A stretch of 64,000 nt of DNA. Source: Sapria himalayana. Its lineage: Eukaryota > Streptophyta > Magnoliopsida > Malpighiales > Rafflesiaceae. The translations under genes and the position numbers were made by a program. Shown in pieces: positions 47,941 to 62,027 of this stretch; the stretch's first letter is position 1; each line of letters begins with the position of its first letter. The notes under the pieces are model-generated. The model saw only the letters and a program-made list of their open reading frames with translations. It had not been told where the DNA came from and ran no database searches. Location: positions 62,001 to 126,000 of the forward strand of contig JAREIK010012050.1 of assembly GCA_029783825.1 (NCBI GenBank), written 5' to 3'.

Positions 47941-49375
47941 AAGAATAAATCTAATTTTTTTTCATTATAATTTTAAATATTCATTTTAATTATTTATTTA
48001 TTTATTTTTATATAAATATTAATTAAAAAATAAATTATGAGTTATAGAAATATAATTTATTTAAATTATTTTTCATCAAAAAATATATAGATAAACTTAT
48101 TAAAAGAAATAAAAATTAAAAACAAAAAATTATTATATTGTAATATAATTTGCTTTGCCTCTAAATCATTATAGGTTTTGTAATTATATTATAATTGATA
48201 TCTATCTTTTTAATAATAGATTATTAATTTATTTTTTGATCATTATTAGAATATTTATCAATAATATTGTTTATATTGAATTTATATGATATATAAATAT
48301 AATGATTTTTATAAATAAATATTGATTTCACATTTGAAAAAAATTTAAAAATTATTATATTTTCAAAGGTTATAACCTTTGAAAATATAAAAAAATAATA
48401 AAATTAAATATTTTGTTATTTTAATTTTTAAATAAAACCTATAAACCACTTAATGCATACACAATTTATAAGTAAACTGCTAAAGCCCGTAATACCTAAA
48501 TACATAATCCATTAAACCACTATATACTACTTAATAATTAAGAAATCTAATTTTTATTTCAATTTATTATAATTTTATGTTTTGTAATTATATTTTAATT
48601 GATATCTATCTTATTAATAATAGATTATTAATTTATTTTTTAATCATTATTAGAATATTAATCACTAAAATTGTTTATATTGAATTTATATGATATATAA
48701 ATATTGAATTCGCTTTTGAAAAAAATTTAAAAATTATTATATTTTCAAACGTTATAACCTTTGAAATATCAAAAAATAATAAAAATAAATTTTTTGTTAT
48801 ATTATTTTTTAAATAAAACCTATAAACCACTAAATGCATACACAATTAAATTAGTTTACTTCTAAACCCCATAATACCTAAAAACATAAACCATTAAACT
48901 GGTATATAATACATAATAATTAATAAATCTAATTTTTATTTCTATTTATTATAATTTTAAATATTCATTTAATTATTTATTAGTTTATTTTTATAGAAAT
49001 ATTTATTACAAAATAAATAATGAGTAAGACAAATATTATTTATATAATTTATTTTTAATCAAAAAATATATATACGCTTATAAAAGAAGTAAAATTTAAA
49101 AATTAAAAATTATTATTCAGTAATATATTTTACTTTAATTTTTAATCAATTTGGGTTTTGTAAATATTTTTTAATTAATATCTATCTTATTATTAATAGT
49201 TTATTAATTTAATTTTTGATCATTATTATAATAACTATCAATAAAATTGTTTATATTGAATTTATATGATTTATGATTATTAATAATATTATAACTAAAT
49301 ATTGTATTCACATTTCATAAAATTTTAAATCTCAAAACCATTAAACTGGTATACATTTATAATAAATCATAAATC
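47941..49375 (+). repeat. Module N-N-truncated Z, copy 2
   Basis: N boxes lie at 48,435 and 48,820. About 280 bp is missing between them, with a joint near 48,576 (AATTTTATGTTTTGTAATT). They are followed by the Z unit with the same deletion joint as at 10,925 (TTTTAAATCTCAAAACC at about 49,322). It is the counterpart of 9,421-10,980. Confidence 0.82.
48355..48390. repeat. 36-bp perfect monomer palindrome
   Basis: Arms of 18 bp, TTATATTTTCAAAGGTTA and its reverse complement, meet with no spacer. The sequence outside the shared core differs from the 36-bp palindrome at 24,069-24,104, so the two were extended differently. Confidence 0.95.
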
Positions 49376-51640
49376 TCATTTTAATTTTTATTCATTATAA
49401 TTTTAAATTTTTATTTGAATTATTTATCAGTTTATTTTTATAAAAATATTAATTACAAAATAAATTATTAGTGAGACAGATATAATTTAAATAATTTATA
49501 TTTCATCAAAAAAATATAAGCTTATAAAAATAGGCACAATTTTAAAAAGAAAAATTTATTATTTAGTAAAATATTTTATTTTGATTTTGTATCATTTTAG
49601 ATTTTGCATTTATATTTTAATTTATATCATTCTTTTTTATAATAGTTTATTAATTATTTATTGATCATTATTATAATATCTATTAATAAAATTATTTATA
49701 TTAAGTTTATATTATATATATTTATTAAGATTATCATAACTAAATATAATATTCACATTTAAAAAAAATAAAAAATTATTATATTTTCGAAGGTTATAAC
49801 CTTCGAAAATAATAAAAAACAAAAAATTAAATTTTTGTTTGTTCATTCTTTAAATAAAAACAATAAATCACTAAAGGCATAAACACTTAAACCACTAAAC
49901 CCCAAAACACCTAAATACCTAAACCATTAAAACTGTATGTACTGGATAATAAATAATAAATCTCACTTTTATTTGTATTCATTATAATTTTAAATATTCA
50001 TTTTAATTATTTTTTAGTTTATTTTTATATAATTATAAATTACAAAATATATTATGAGGAAGACAAATATAATTTAAATAATATACATTTAAGAACAATA
50101 AATATATACTTATAAAAATAAGTAAAACATCAAAAACATTATTATTTAGTAATTTATTTTACTTTGATTTTGAATAAATTTAGGTTTTGCAAATATATTT
50201 TAAATAATATTTATCTTATTAATCATAGTTTATTAATTTATTTTTTGATCATTAATATAATATCAATCAATATAATTGTTTATTTGAATTTATATGATAT
50301 ATAATTATTAAAATTATCATAACTAAATATAGTATTCCCATTTAAAAAAAATTTAAAAATTGTTATATTTTCAAAGGTTATAACCTTAGAAAATGTGAAA
50401 AAATAACAAAAAATAAATTTTTTGTTATATCATTATTTAAATAAAACTTATAAACCATTAAATACCTAAACACATAAATCTCTAAGCTCCTAAACCTCTA
50501 AGCCCCTAAATACTTAAACCTTTAAACTCGTAAACATTAAATATAATTTAAATAATTTATTGAAATATTAATTACAAAATAAATTATGAGTGATACAAAT
50601 ATAATTTAAATAATTTATTTTTTATCAAAAAAATATATAATCTTATAAAATTGACAAAAAATAAAAAACAAAAATTATTATTCAGTATAAATTTAATTTG
50701 ATTTTTAATCATTTTAGTTTTTGTAATTAAATTTTAATTTATATTTATCATATTAATAATAGTTTATTAATTTATTATTTGATAATTGATATAATATCTA
50801 TCAAAAAAATTGTTTATATTTAGTTTATATTATATATTTTTATAATAAATATTATTACTAAATATTGTATTCAAATTTTTAAAAAATTTTAAAATTATTA
50901 TATTTTCAAATGTTATAATCTTTGAAAATTTGAAAAAATATCAAAAATAATTTATTTGTTATTTCATATTTTAAATAAAACCTATAAACCACTAAATGCC
51001 TAAATACTTAAATGAATAACTTCTAAATCTCGAAAACCCTAAATAGATAATTTTTTAATTAGTTATATCTTAAATAATAAACAATAAATCAAATTTTTAT
51101 TTATTTCATTATAATTTTAAATATTCATTTCAATTATTTATATGTTTATTTTTATATAAATATTAATTACAAAATAAATTATGAGTTAGACAATTATAAT
51201 TTATATAAATTATTTTTCATCAAAAAAATATAGATAAACTTATTAAAAGAAAAAAAAATTAATAACAAAAAATTATTATATAATAATATAATTTGCTTTG
51301 CTTCTGAATCATTATGGGATTTGTATTTATATTTTAATTGATATCTATCTTATTAATAATAGATTATTAATTTATTTTTTGATCATTATTAGAATATTTA
51401 TCAATAAATTTGTTTATATTGAATTTATAAGATATATAAATATAATGATTATTATAACTAAATATTGAATTCACTTTTGGAAAAAATTTTAAAATTATTA
51501 TATTTTCAAAGATTATAACCTTTGAAAATGTGAAAAATAATAAAAATATTTTTTTTTGATATTTCATTGTTTAAATAAAACCTATAAACCACCAAATGCC
51601 TAAAGACTTAATTCAATAACTCCTAAATCTCTAAAACCCT
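49376..51640 (+). repeat. Higher-order module M-U-V-W, copy 2
   Basis: The boxes are M (49,860), U (50,445), V (50,980) and W (51,580). It aligns in order with 11,470-13,250 at an offset of about 38.4 kb. No gene is present. Confidence 0.82.
49782..49811. repeat. 30-bp palindrome, TTTTCGAAGG arm variant
   Basis: The dyad is perfect. The left arm reads TTTTCGAAGG instead of TTTTCAAAGG, and the right arm has the matching CCTTCGAAAA. It is a paired change at a different stem position from the one at 22,367-22,394. Confidence 0.95.
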
Positions 51641-53300
51641 AAATGATAAATAATAAATCTCAATATTATTGTTTTCATTATAATTTTAAATATTCAATTT
51701 AATTATTTATTTGTTTATTTTTATATAAATATTAATTACAAAATAAATTTTGAGTTAGAGAAATATAATTTATATAAATTATTTTTCATTAAAATAAAAA
51801 ATAATTTATTTTAAAAGAAAAAAAAATTTCAAAAAAACTAATTATTATATAGTAATATATTTTGCTTTCTTCTGAATCATTTTTATATAATAATATATTT
51901 TTCATCTAAATATTTTTATTTAGTAATATATTTTGATTTGATTTTGAATCATTGTGTTATGTAAATATATTTTAATTATTATTTATATTATTAAAAATAG
52001 TTTATTAATTTATTTTTTGATCATTAATATAATATCTATCATTATAATTGTTTATATTGAATTTATATGATATATAATTATTAATATTATCATAACTAAT
52101 ATAGTAATCACATTTAAAAAAAATTTAAAAATTGTTATATTTTCAAAGGTTATAACCTTAGAAAATGAGAAAAAATAACAAAGAATAAATTTTTGTTATA
52201 TCATTGTTTAAATAAAACTTATAAACAATTAAATAGCTAACCACATACATCTCTAAACTCCTAAATCGTGAAGCCCCTAAATACTTAAACCTTTAAACTC
52301 GTAAACCTTAAATATAATTTAAATAATTTATTGAAATGTTAATTACAAAATAAATTATGAGTGATACAAATATAATTTAAATAATTTATTTTTTATCAAA
52401 AAAATATATAATCTTATAAAATGAAGCAAAAACTAAAAAACAAAAATTATTATTTAGAAATATATTTACTTTGATTTTTAATCATACAATTTTTGTAATT
52501 CAATTTTTAATTATATCTATCATATTAATAATAGCATATTAATTTATTTTTTGATAATTGATATCACATCTATCAATAAAATTGTTATATTTAGTTTATA
52601 TTATATATAATCATAATGATTCTTATTACTAAATATTGTATTCACATTTTTAAAAAAATTTAAAATTATTATATTTCAAAACTATAACCTTTGAAAATGT
52701 GAAAAATATCAAAAATAATTTTTATGTTATTTCATTGTTTAAATAAATCCATTAAACTACTAAATGCCTAAACACTTAAGTCAATAACTCAAAAATCTAG
52801 AAAACCCTAAATAGATAATCCTTTTAAACTGGCATACCCTAAATAATAAATAATAAATCTCAATATTATTTTTTTCAATATAATTTAAAATATTCATTTT
52901 AATTATCTATTCATTTGTTTTTATTAAATATTAAATACAATATTAATTATTTGTTAGACAAATATAATTTATATACATTATTTTTCATCAAAAAATTTCA
53001 AAACAAAAATTTATTATATAGTAATATATTTTTCTTTCCTTATGAATCATTTTAGGTTTTGTAATTATATTTTAATTGATATATATCTTAATAATAATAG
53101 ATTATTAATTTATTTTTTGATAATTTTAGAATATTTATCAATAAAATTATTTATATTGAATTTATATGAAATATAAATATAATAATTATTATAACTAAAT
53201 ATTGAATTCACTTTAGAAAAAAAATTAAAAATTATTATATTTTCAAAGTTTATAACATTTAAAATATCAAAAAATAATAAAAATAATTTTTTTGTTTATT
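51641..53300 (+). repeat. Hybrid X/U body, then U, Y
   Basis: The W-X interval with the repeated TAGTAATATATTTT motif is present (51,850-51,945). At about 52,000-52,020 the X-type body changes to the type that precedes U (ATCATTAATATAATATC), leading to a U box at 52,215 and Y at 52,740. A short t-less truncation lies near 52,985. Confidence 0.75.
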
Positions 53301-55950
53301 TATTTTTTAAATAAAACCTATAAACACTAAATGCATACACAGATAAATCAGTAAACTTTTAAACCTCATAATGCCTAAATACATAAACCATTAAACCACT
53401 ATATACTACTTAATAATTAATATATCTAATTTTTATTTCTATTTATTATAATTTTAAATATTTATTTTAATTATTTATTAGTTTATTTCTATTGAAATAT
53501 TTATTACAAAATAAATTTTGCTTGCGAGAAATATAATCTAAATAATTTTTTTAATCAATAAAATTATTTACGCTTATAAAATAAGTAAAAATTTAAAAAT
53601 TAAAAATTATTATTAATTAAAAATATTTTACTTTAATTTTCAATCAATTTGGGTTTTGTAAATATTTTGTAATTAATATCTATCATATTATTAATAGTTT
53701 ATTAATTTAATTTTTTATCATTATTATAATATCTATCAATAAAATTATTTATTTTGAATTTATATGATATATAATTATGAATATTATTGTAACTAAATAT
53801 TATATTCACATTTCAAAAAATGTTAAATATTATTATATTTTCAAAGGTTATGACCAATGAAAATGAGAAAAAATTTCAAATATTTTTTTTGTTATTTTAT
53901 TGTTTAAATAAAACATATAAACCACTAAATGCCTAAAAACATGAATTGCTAAACTACATAATGACAAAACCTCTAAATACTTAAACAATTAAACTAGTAT
54001 ACAAAAATAATAAATCATAAATTTCATTTTAATTTTTATTCAGTTTAATTTTAAATTTTTATTATAATTATTTATCAGTTTATTTTTATAGAAATATTAA
54101 TTACAAAATAAATTATTAGTTAGATAGATCTAATTTAAATTAAAGCTGTATACCCTAAATAATAAATAATAAAACTCATTTTTTTTCATTATAATTTTAA
54201 ATTTTCATTTTAATTATTTATTTGTATATTTTTATATAAATATTAATTACAAAATAATTTATGAGTTAAACAAATATAATTTATATAAATTATTTTTTAT
54301 CAAAAAAATATAAAGATAAATTTTTAAAAACAAATTTCAAAACAAAAAATTATTATATAGTAATATATTTTGCTTAGCTTCTGAATCATTTTAATATTTG
54401 TAATTATAATTTAAATGATATATATCTTATTAATAATAGATTATTAATTTATTTTTTGATCATTATTAGAATATTTATCAATAAAAATGTTTATATTGAG
54501 TTTATATGATATATAAATTTAATGATTATTATAACTAAATATTCTATTCACTTTTGAAAAAAGTTTTAAAATTTTTATATTTCAAAAGATTATAACCTTT
54601 GAACATGTGAAAAAATAAAAAAAAATTATTTTTTTTATTTCATTATTTAAATAATAGCTAGACGCCACTAAATGCCTAAACACTTAAATAACTAAACTAC
54701 TAAATCCTTATACCCATATATAGATAATCCTTTAAACTGGTATACACTAAATAATAATTAATAAATATCATTTTTTTTTGTTTTCATTATAATTTAAAAA
54801 AATCATTTTGATTTTTAGTTTTTTATTTGTATATCTTTATTAATTATAAAATAAATTATGAGTTAAAAATTTAATTTATAAAAATTATTTTTCATGACAA
54901 AATAGATAATTATAAAAAGAATAAAAATATAAAAACAAATAATTATTATTTAGTAATATATTTTGCTTTGCTTTTAAATCATTTTAGGTTTTGATATTAT
55001 ATTTTAAGTAATATCAATCTTATTCATAATATATTTTTATTTTATTTTTTGATAATTATTAGAATATCTATCAATAAAATTATTTATATTGAATTTATTT
55101 TATATATATTCATTATGATTATTATAAATAATAGTGTATTCACTTTTAAAAAAAATTTAAAAATTATTATATTTTCAAAAGGTATAACCTTAAAAAATGA
55201 GAAAAAATAATAAAAATAAATTTTTTGTTATTTCATTCTTTAAATAAACCCTATATATCATTAATTGATTACTTACTTAAATTAGTAAGCTCATAAACCC
55301 CGAAACCCATAAATACATAAACCTTTTAATAGCTTTATTCTACTTATTAAATAATAAATCTCATTTATATTTTTATTTATTATAATTTAAATATTCATTT
55401 TAATTATTTATAGTTTAATTTTTTAGAAAAATTAATTCAAAATAAATTTTGTATGAGACAAATAATATTTAAATAATTTATATTTAATCAAAAAAAAATA
55501 TAAGCTTAAAAAAATAAAAAAAATTTAAAAATTAAATATTATTATTTAGTAATATATTTTTATTTGATTTTGAATAATTTTGTGTTATTTAAATATATTT
55601 TAATTAATATTTAGATTTTTAAAAATAGTTTGTTAATTTAATTTTTGATCATTATTATAATATCTATCAATAAAATTATTTATATTTAATTTATATGATA
55701 TATAATTAGTAAGATTAATATAATTATACATGGTATTCACATTTTAAAAAAGTTTAAAAATTATTTTCTTTTCAAAGTTTATAACCTTTGAAATTCATAA
55801 AAATATAAATTTTTTTTTATTTTTATTATATAAATAAAACCTATTAATCACTAAATGGTTAAAAACATAAATTTATAAACTTCTAAATGACAAAACCCCT
55901 AAATAATTTAACCATTAAACCTGTATACTATATATAATAAATAATAAATC
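53301..55950 (+). repeat. Higher-order module N-Z-t-P-Q-X (plus copy 2)
   Basis: The boxes are N (53,310), Z (53,910), t (54,140), P (54,650), Q (55,250) and X (55,840). Order and spacing match 17,560-20,190. The X unit has no LTR-like insert. No gene is present. Confidence 0.85.
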
Positions 55951-56625
55951 TCATTTTTATTAGTATTCATTATAATTTTAAACATACATCTTAATTATTT
56001 ATTAGTTTATTTTTATATAAATATAAATTAAAATATAAATTATTATTGAGACAAATATAATTTAAAAAATTTATTTTTAATCAAAAAATATATAAGCATA
56101 TAAATGGATAAAAAATTTAAAATTAATATTTAGTAAAATATTTCGCTTTGATTTTGAATCATTTTAGGTTTTGCAAATATATTTTAAATAATATTTATCT
56201 TATTAATACTTGTTTATTATTTTTTAATTATCATTATTATAATATATACCAATAAAATAAATTATTTTGAATTTATATGATATTTAATAATTATGATTAT
56301 TAACTTCATATTGTATTCCTTTTCAAAAAAAAATTAAAAATTATTATATTTTCAAAGGTTATAACCATCAAAAATAAGAAAAAATTACAAAAATTTTTTT
56401 TTATTTTATTTTTAAAATAAAACCTATAAACCACTAAATGACTAAATACTAAAATAACTAAACTTATATTCTCCGAAGCTTATAAATACTCAAAACATTA
56501 AATTAGTATAGACTAAATAATAAATCATAATTCTCATTTTTATTAGTATTCATTATAATTTTAAATATTCATTTTAATTATTTATCAGTTTATTTTTATA
56601 GAAATATTAATTACAAAATATTGTT
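55951..56625 (+). repeat. A3 monomer up to the fourth flip
   Basis: An A3 box lies at about 56,430 (ending ATTAGTATAGAC). The body is cut after ATTAATTACAAAATA, at about 56,620, where the minus orientation begins. Confidence 0.8.
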
Positions 56626-59600
56626 ATTTATTATAATAATGATCATAAAAAAGTAATAATCAATTATTAAAAAGATAAATATTGTTTAAAATATATTTGC
56701 AAAACCTAAAATGACTCAAAATCAAAGTGAAATATTTTACTATATATTAATTTTAAATTTTTAAATTTATGTATCAATTTATAAGCCTATATATTTTTTG
56801 ATGAAAATAAAATATTTAAATTATATTTGCCTCACTAATAATTTATTTTTTAATTTATATTTATATAAAAATAAACTAATAAATAATTAAAATTTGTATT
56901 TAAAATTATAATTAATACTATTAAAAATGAGATTTATGATTAATTATTTAGCATATAACTATTTAATTGTTTATGTTTTTTGTGGTTTTAGGATTAATGA
57001 GTTTATTGATTTATATGTTTACACATTTAGGTGTTTATAGGTTTTATTTAATCAAAGAAATAACAAAAAATTTATATTTATGAATTTTCATTATTTTCAA
57101 ATGTTATAAACTTTAAAAATATAATAATTTTTTAATAGTTTTAAAATATGATTACAATACTTAGTTATAATAATCGTAATAATTATATTTGTTGTAGATT
57201 CTATATAAAAAAATGTATTAATATATATTATAAAAATGATCTAAAATTAAATTAATAAACTATTATTAATAAGATAGATATTAATTAAATATATTTGCAA
57301 AACCCAAAATAATTCAAAATCAAAGTAAATTATAATACTAATTGAAATTTTAAATTTTTGAAATTTTGTTTATTTTTATAAGCTTATTTTTTATAATAAA
57401 AAATAATTTATTTAAACGTTATCTGTCTCACTCATTATTTATTTTATAATTAATATTTCTATAAAAATAAACAAAAAAATAATTAAAATGAATATTTAAA
57501 ATTATAAAGAATACAAATAAAAATGAGATTTGTTATTTATAGGTCATATAGGTTTAATGGTTTAAGTATTTAGAGGGTTTTGGGGTTTAGGAGTCTAGAG
57601 ATTTAAATGTTTAGACATTTAGTGGTTTATATGTTTTATTTAAATAATAAAATAAAAAAATTTTTTTTGTGATTTTTTATCATTTTTGAAGGTTATAACC
57701 TTTGAAAATATAATAATTTTTAAATTTTTATCAAATGTAAATTTAATATTTAGTTATAATAACTTAATAATTAGAAGACATTTAAATTGAATATAAGTAA
57801 TAATATTGATCGATAATATAAAAATGATCAAATAATAAATTAATAAACTATTAATAATAAGATTGATCGCAATTAAAATATAATTGCAAAACCACTATAT
57901 AATGATTCAAAATCAAAGTTAAATATATTACTAAATAATTATTTTTTGTTTTTAAATTATTACTTCTTTTTATATGCTTATTTTTTTTGATTAAAAATAA
58001 ATTATTAAAATTATATTTGTCTAACTCATTATTTATTTTGTGATTGATATTTCTATAAAAAATAAACTAATAAATAATTAAAATGAATATTTAAAATTAT
58101 AATGAATACAAATTAAAATGAGTTTTATGATTTATTATATATGGCATACTAGTTTAATGGTTTGATTATTTATGAGTTTTGTAGTTTAGGAGTTTAGTAA
58201 TTTATTTTTTAGGCATTTAGTGGTTTATATGTTTTATTTATATAATAAAAATTTAAAATTCATTTTTTGATTTTTTCTAATTTTCAAAGGTGATAATCTT
58301 TGAAAATAAAATAATGTTTGAAATTTTTTGAAATGTGAATACAATGTATAATTATATTAATCTTACTAATTATATATCATATAAATTCAATATAAATAAT
58401 TTTAATGATAGATATTATAAAAATGATCAAAAATTAAATTAATAAACAATTATTAATAATATAAATATTAATTTAAATATATTTACATAACACAAAATGA
58501 TTCAAAATCAAATCTAAATATATTTCTAAATAATAATATTTAATTTTTAAAATTATCCTTCTTTTTATAAGCTTATATTTTTTTTACTAAAATAAATTAT
58601 TTAAATAAGATTTGTCTCACTCGAAATTTATTTTTAATTAATTTTTCTAAAAAAATAAACTTAAAATAATTAAAATGAATATTTAAAATTATAATTAATA
58701 AAAATAAAAATGAGATTTATTATTTATTAAGTAGTATATAGCTGTTAAAAGGTTTATGTATTTAGGGGTTTCGGGGTTTATGAGCTTACTGATTTAAGTA
58801 AGTAAGCATTTAATGATCTATAGGTTTTATTTAAAAAATGAAATAATGAATAATTTATTTTTATTATTTTTTCTAATTTTTTAAGTTTATAACCTTTGAA
58901 AATATAATAAGTTTTAAATTTTTTTCAAATGTGAATACAATATTTAGTTATAATAATCATTATATTTATATATCATATAAATTCAATATAACCAATTTTA
59001 TTGATAAATATTCTAATAAAGATCAAAAAATAAATTAATAATCTATTATTAATAAGGTAGGTATCAATTAAAATATAATTACAAATCCTAAAATAATTCA
59101 AAGCAAATCAAAATATATTACAATATAATAATTTTTTGTTTTGAATTTTTTTTATTTTAAAAAGTTTATTTATATTTTTTGATTAAAAATAATTTATATA
59201 AATTTATTTGTCTAACTCATAATTTATTTTGTAATTAATATTTATATAAAAATAATTAAATAAATAATTAAAATGAATATTTAAAATTATAATGAAAAAA
59301 AATGAGATTTATTAATTATTATTTAGAGTATACCAGTTTAATTTTAATTATATCTCTCTCACTAATAATTTATTTTGTATTTAATATTTCTATAAAAATA
59401 AACTGATAAATAATTAAAATAAAAATTTTAAATTATATTGAATAAAAATTAAAATGAGTTTTATGATTTATTATTAATGTATACCAGTTTAATGGTTTAT
59501 GTATTTAGATGTTTTATCATTAGAAAATTTAGTGATTTATGTTTTTAGGCATTTAGTTGTTTATAGGCTTTATTTAAAAAATAAAATAATTAAAAAAATT

Positions 59601-60767
59601 TTATAATTTTTTCTCATTTTCATAGGTTATATAAACTTTGAAAATATAATAATATTTAAAATATTATTATATAATAATATTTGTATAAATGTAAATATAA
59701 TATTTTATATATAATAATATTAATAATTATATATCATATAAATTCAATATAAACAATTTTATTGATATATATTATAATAATGATCAAAAATTAAATTAAT
59801 AAACTATTAATAAAAATATAAAAATTTATTAAAAAATATTTACAAAACCCAAATCGATTCAAAATTAAAGTAAAATATATTACTGGATAATAATTTAAAT
59901 TTTTAAATTTATACTTCTTTTATATGTGTATATATATTATATCATTAAAAATAAATTATTTAAATTATATTTGTGGCACTCATATTTTATTTTGTTATAA
60001 ATATTTCTATAAAAATAAACTAATATATAATTAAAATAAATATTTAAAATTATAATAAATAGAAATAAAAATTAGATTTATTATTTATTATGTATTATAT
60101 ATCGGTTTAATGGTTACTATATTTAGGCATTACGGGGTCTAGGAGTTTATTTTTTTGTTTTTTTTATTTAAAAAATAAAAAAAACAAAAAAATTATTTTT
60201 ATAATTTTTTGATATTTTCAAAGGTAATTTTTAATTTTTTTTCAAAAGTAAATTAAATATTTAGTTATAATAATCATTATATTTATATATCATATAAATT
60301 CATTATAAACTATTTTATTGATAAATATTCTAATAATGATCAAAAAATAAATTAATAATCTATTATCAATAAGATAGATACCAATTATAATATAATTACA
60401 AAACCTAAAATGATTCAGAAGCAAAGAAAAATATATTATTATATAATAATTTTTTGTTTTGAATTTTTTTTTCTTTTAAAAAGTTTATATATATTATTTT
60501 GATGAAAAATAATTTATATAAATTATATTTGTGTAACTCATAATTTATTTTGTAATTAATTATGATATAAAAATAAACAAATAAATAATTAAATTTGAAT
60601 ATTTAAAATTAAAATGAAAAAAAATGATATTTATTCTTTATTATTTAGGATATACCGGTTTAATTTAAATTAGATCTGTCTCACTAATAATTTATTTTGT
60701 AATTAATATTTATATAAAAATAAATTGATAAATAATTAAAATAAAAATTAAAATTATACTGAATAAT
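56626..60767 (-). repeat. Minus block 3: A2, A1, X, Q, t, Z, N, t
   Basis: The boxes, left to right, are A2 (56,960), A1 (57,550), X (58,150), Q (58,745), t (59,335), Z (59,490), N (60,100) and t (60,655). This is the mirror of the plus order N-Z-t-(P)-Q-X-A1-A2 with P absent. The N-t interval ends in Z-type sequence next to element copy 3. No gene is present. Confidence 0.82.
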
Positions 60768-61878
60768 TAAAAAAAATTTATTTTGTTCCTCTCTCAACTC
60801 TAGAATGATTGCTAAAGCTCTAACCAAAATAATAGGATCTTTTACATAATATATATTATGTCTTATCATGTTTGATGTTGAATCACTAGGCTATCAAAGT
60901 TAATTTGACACATGTACGCAAACAGGCTAAACTAAAGTTGTACCCTATGTGTTGAAATAGCTAGTTGTTGAGGATGCTATTTATATTGATTATTGTAATT
61001 TCTTCTAAAATATTTCTCATGCACACACTCAAAGCAATTTTTTTAAACATAGTTCACCTCAAAAAAATAACCACCTTGTAGCCTATTAGAACAAACTAGC
61101 CCCTGGGCATTTTGAGCAAGGCAAGAAGTATGGGCCCTCTTTCAATCAAGAATCAAAAAATTTATTTTATTGGCATGTCTAAGCCTTTTTTTATATTCTC
61201 ATTGATATGAAAAGTATTATTTCTTTCTTTTTATATTAAATGAGTTATGTATAAAAGCTCACAATACCCAAAAAGGTGTAAATGAATCATATTCAAATGT
61301 ATAAAAGGTTTTAATCATTGCTCAAATTATTAGTCTTGCATATTGACACTTGAGGTCATAAATCAAAGGAAAAAGCCATAATGATATTTCAAATCCCAAG
61401 AAATTTAGATATAGAAAGTTATAAAGAGTAGTACTCGAGCTTTAACTATTTATAGGGTCATGACTTTTGCTCTTGAGGAATGTCCAAAGTTACAATCATT
61501 CCTAGTGCAATGACTTTGCAATATAAAGATAAAATGCACAAGCTATGGTCATATCCAATACTGTGACCTAGTATTATAGTGATTAAATATGTAGTCTTGA
61601 TCTTATTAGTGCCATAACAATATGTTCGCTAGAGAGACACAAGTTATGGCATATTCTCATCGTTATGATTTTGTGTTCTGGAGACAAAATTTACAATCAT
61701 GACCATTTCTAATGCTACAATAATCTAAAGCAAGAAAGGGAATGAATCTATAACTCACCCCTTGAGTCATGACTTTTTGTTACATATACAAAAAGATAAA
61801 TCTGTGACATTCCTAAAAGTTTTGAATTCGAATATAAATTTAACACTTAGTCATTTGATTATAAAAGTGCATAACATG

Positions 61879-61990
61879 AGATTTAGGATTTAGGGTTTAT
61901 GGATTTGGGTTATAGTTTATGGTTTAGGGTTTAGGATTTAAAGTTTAGGGTTTATGGTTTAGGGTTTAGGATTTAAAGTTTAGGGTTTAT
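61879..61990 (-). repeat. Telomere-like TTTAGGG tract, copy 3, with 35-bp duplication
   Basis: About 16 units of 7 bp (GGTTTAG, GATTTAG, GGTTTAT and variants). Five consecutive units at 61,921-61,955 are repeated exactly at 61,956-61,990. Copies 1 and 2 have no such duplication. Confidence 0.88.
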
Positions 61991-62027
61991 TGTTTTTTTT
62001 GTTTTTTTGGAAAATACACACTTTATT
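61991..62027 (-). promoter_or_regulatory. Poly(A) tail and signal (minus strand), element copy 3
   Basis: A T-rich run (61,991-62,008) directly abuts the TTTAGGG tract, with TTTATT at 62,022-62,027 as the complement of AATAAA. Position and spacing match copies 1 and 2. Confidence 0.65.

Noticed and set aside
61446..61455. TATAAATA box in element copy 3 as a promoter.
   Set aside because: It is a single-base variant of CTAGAAATAG in the other copies, and such matches are expected by chance in this composition.
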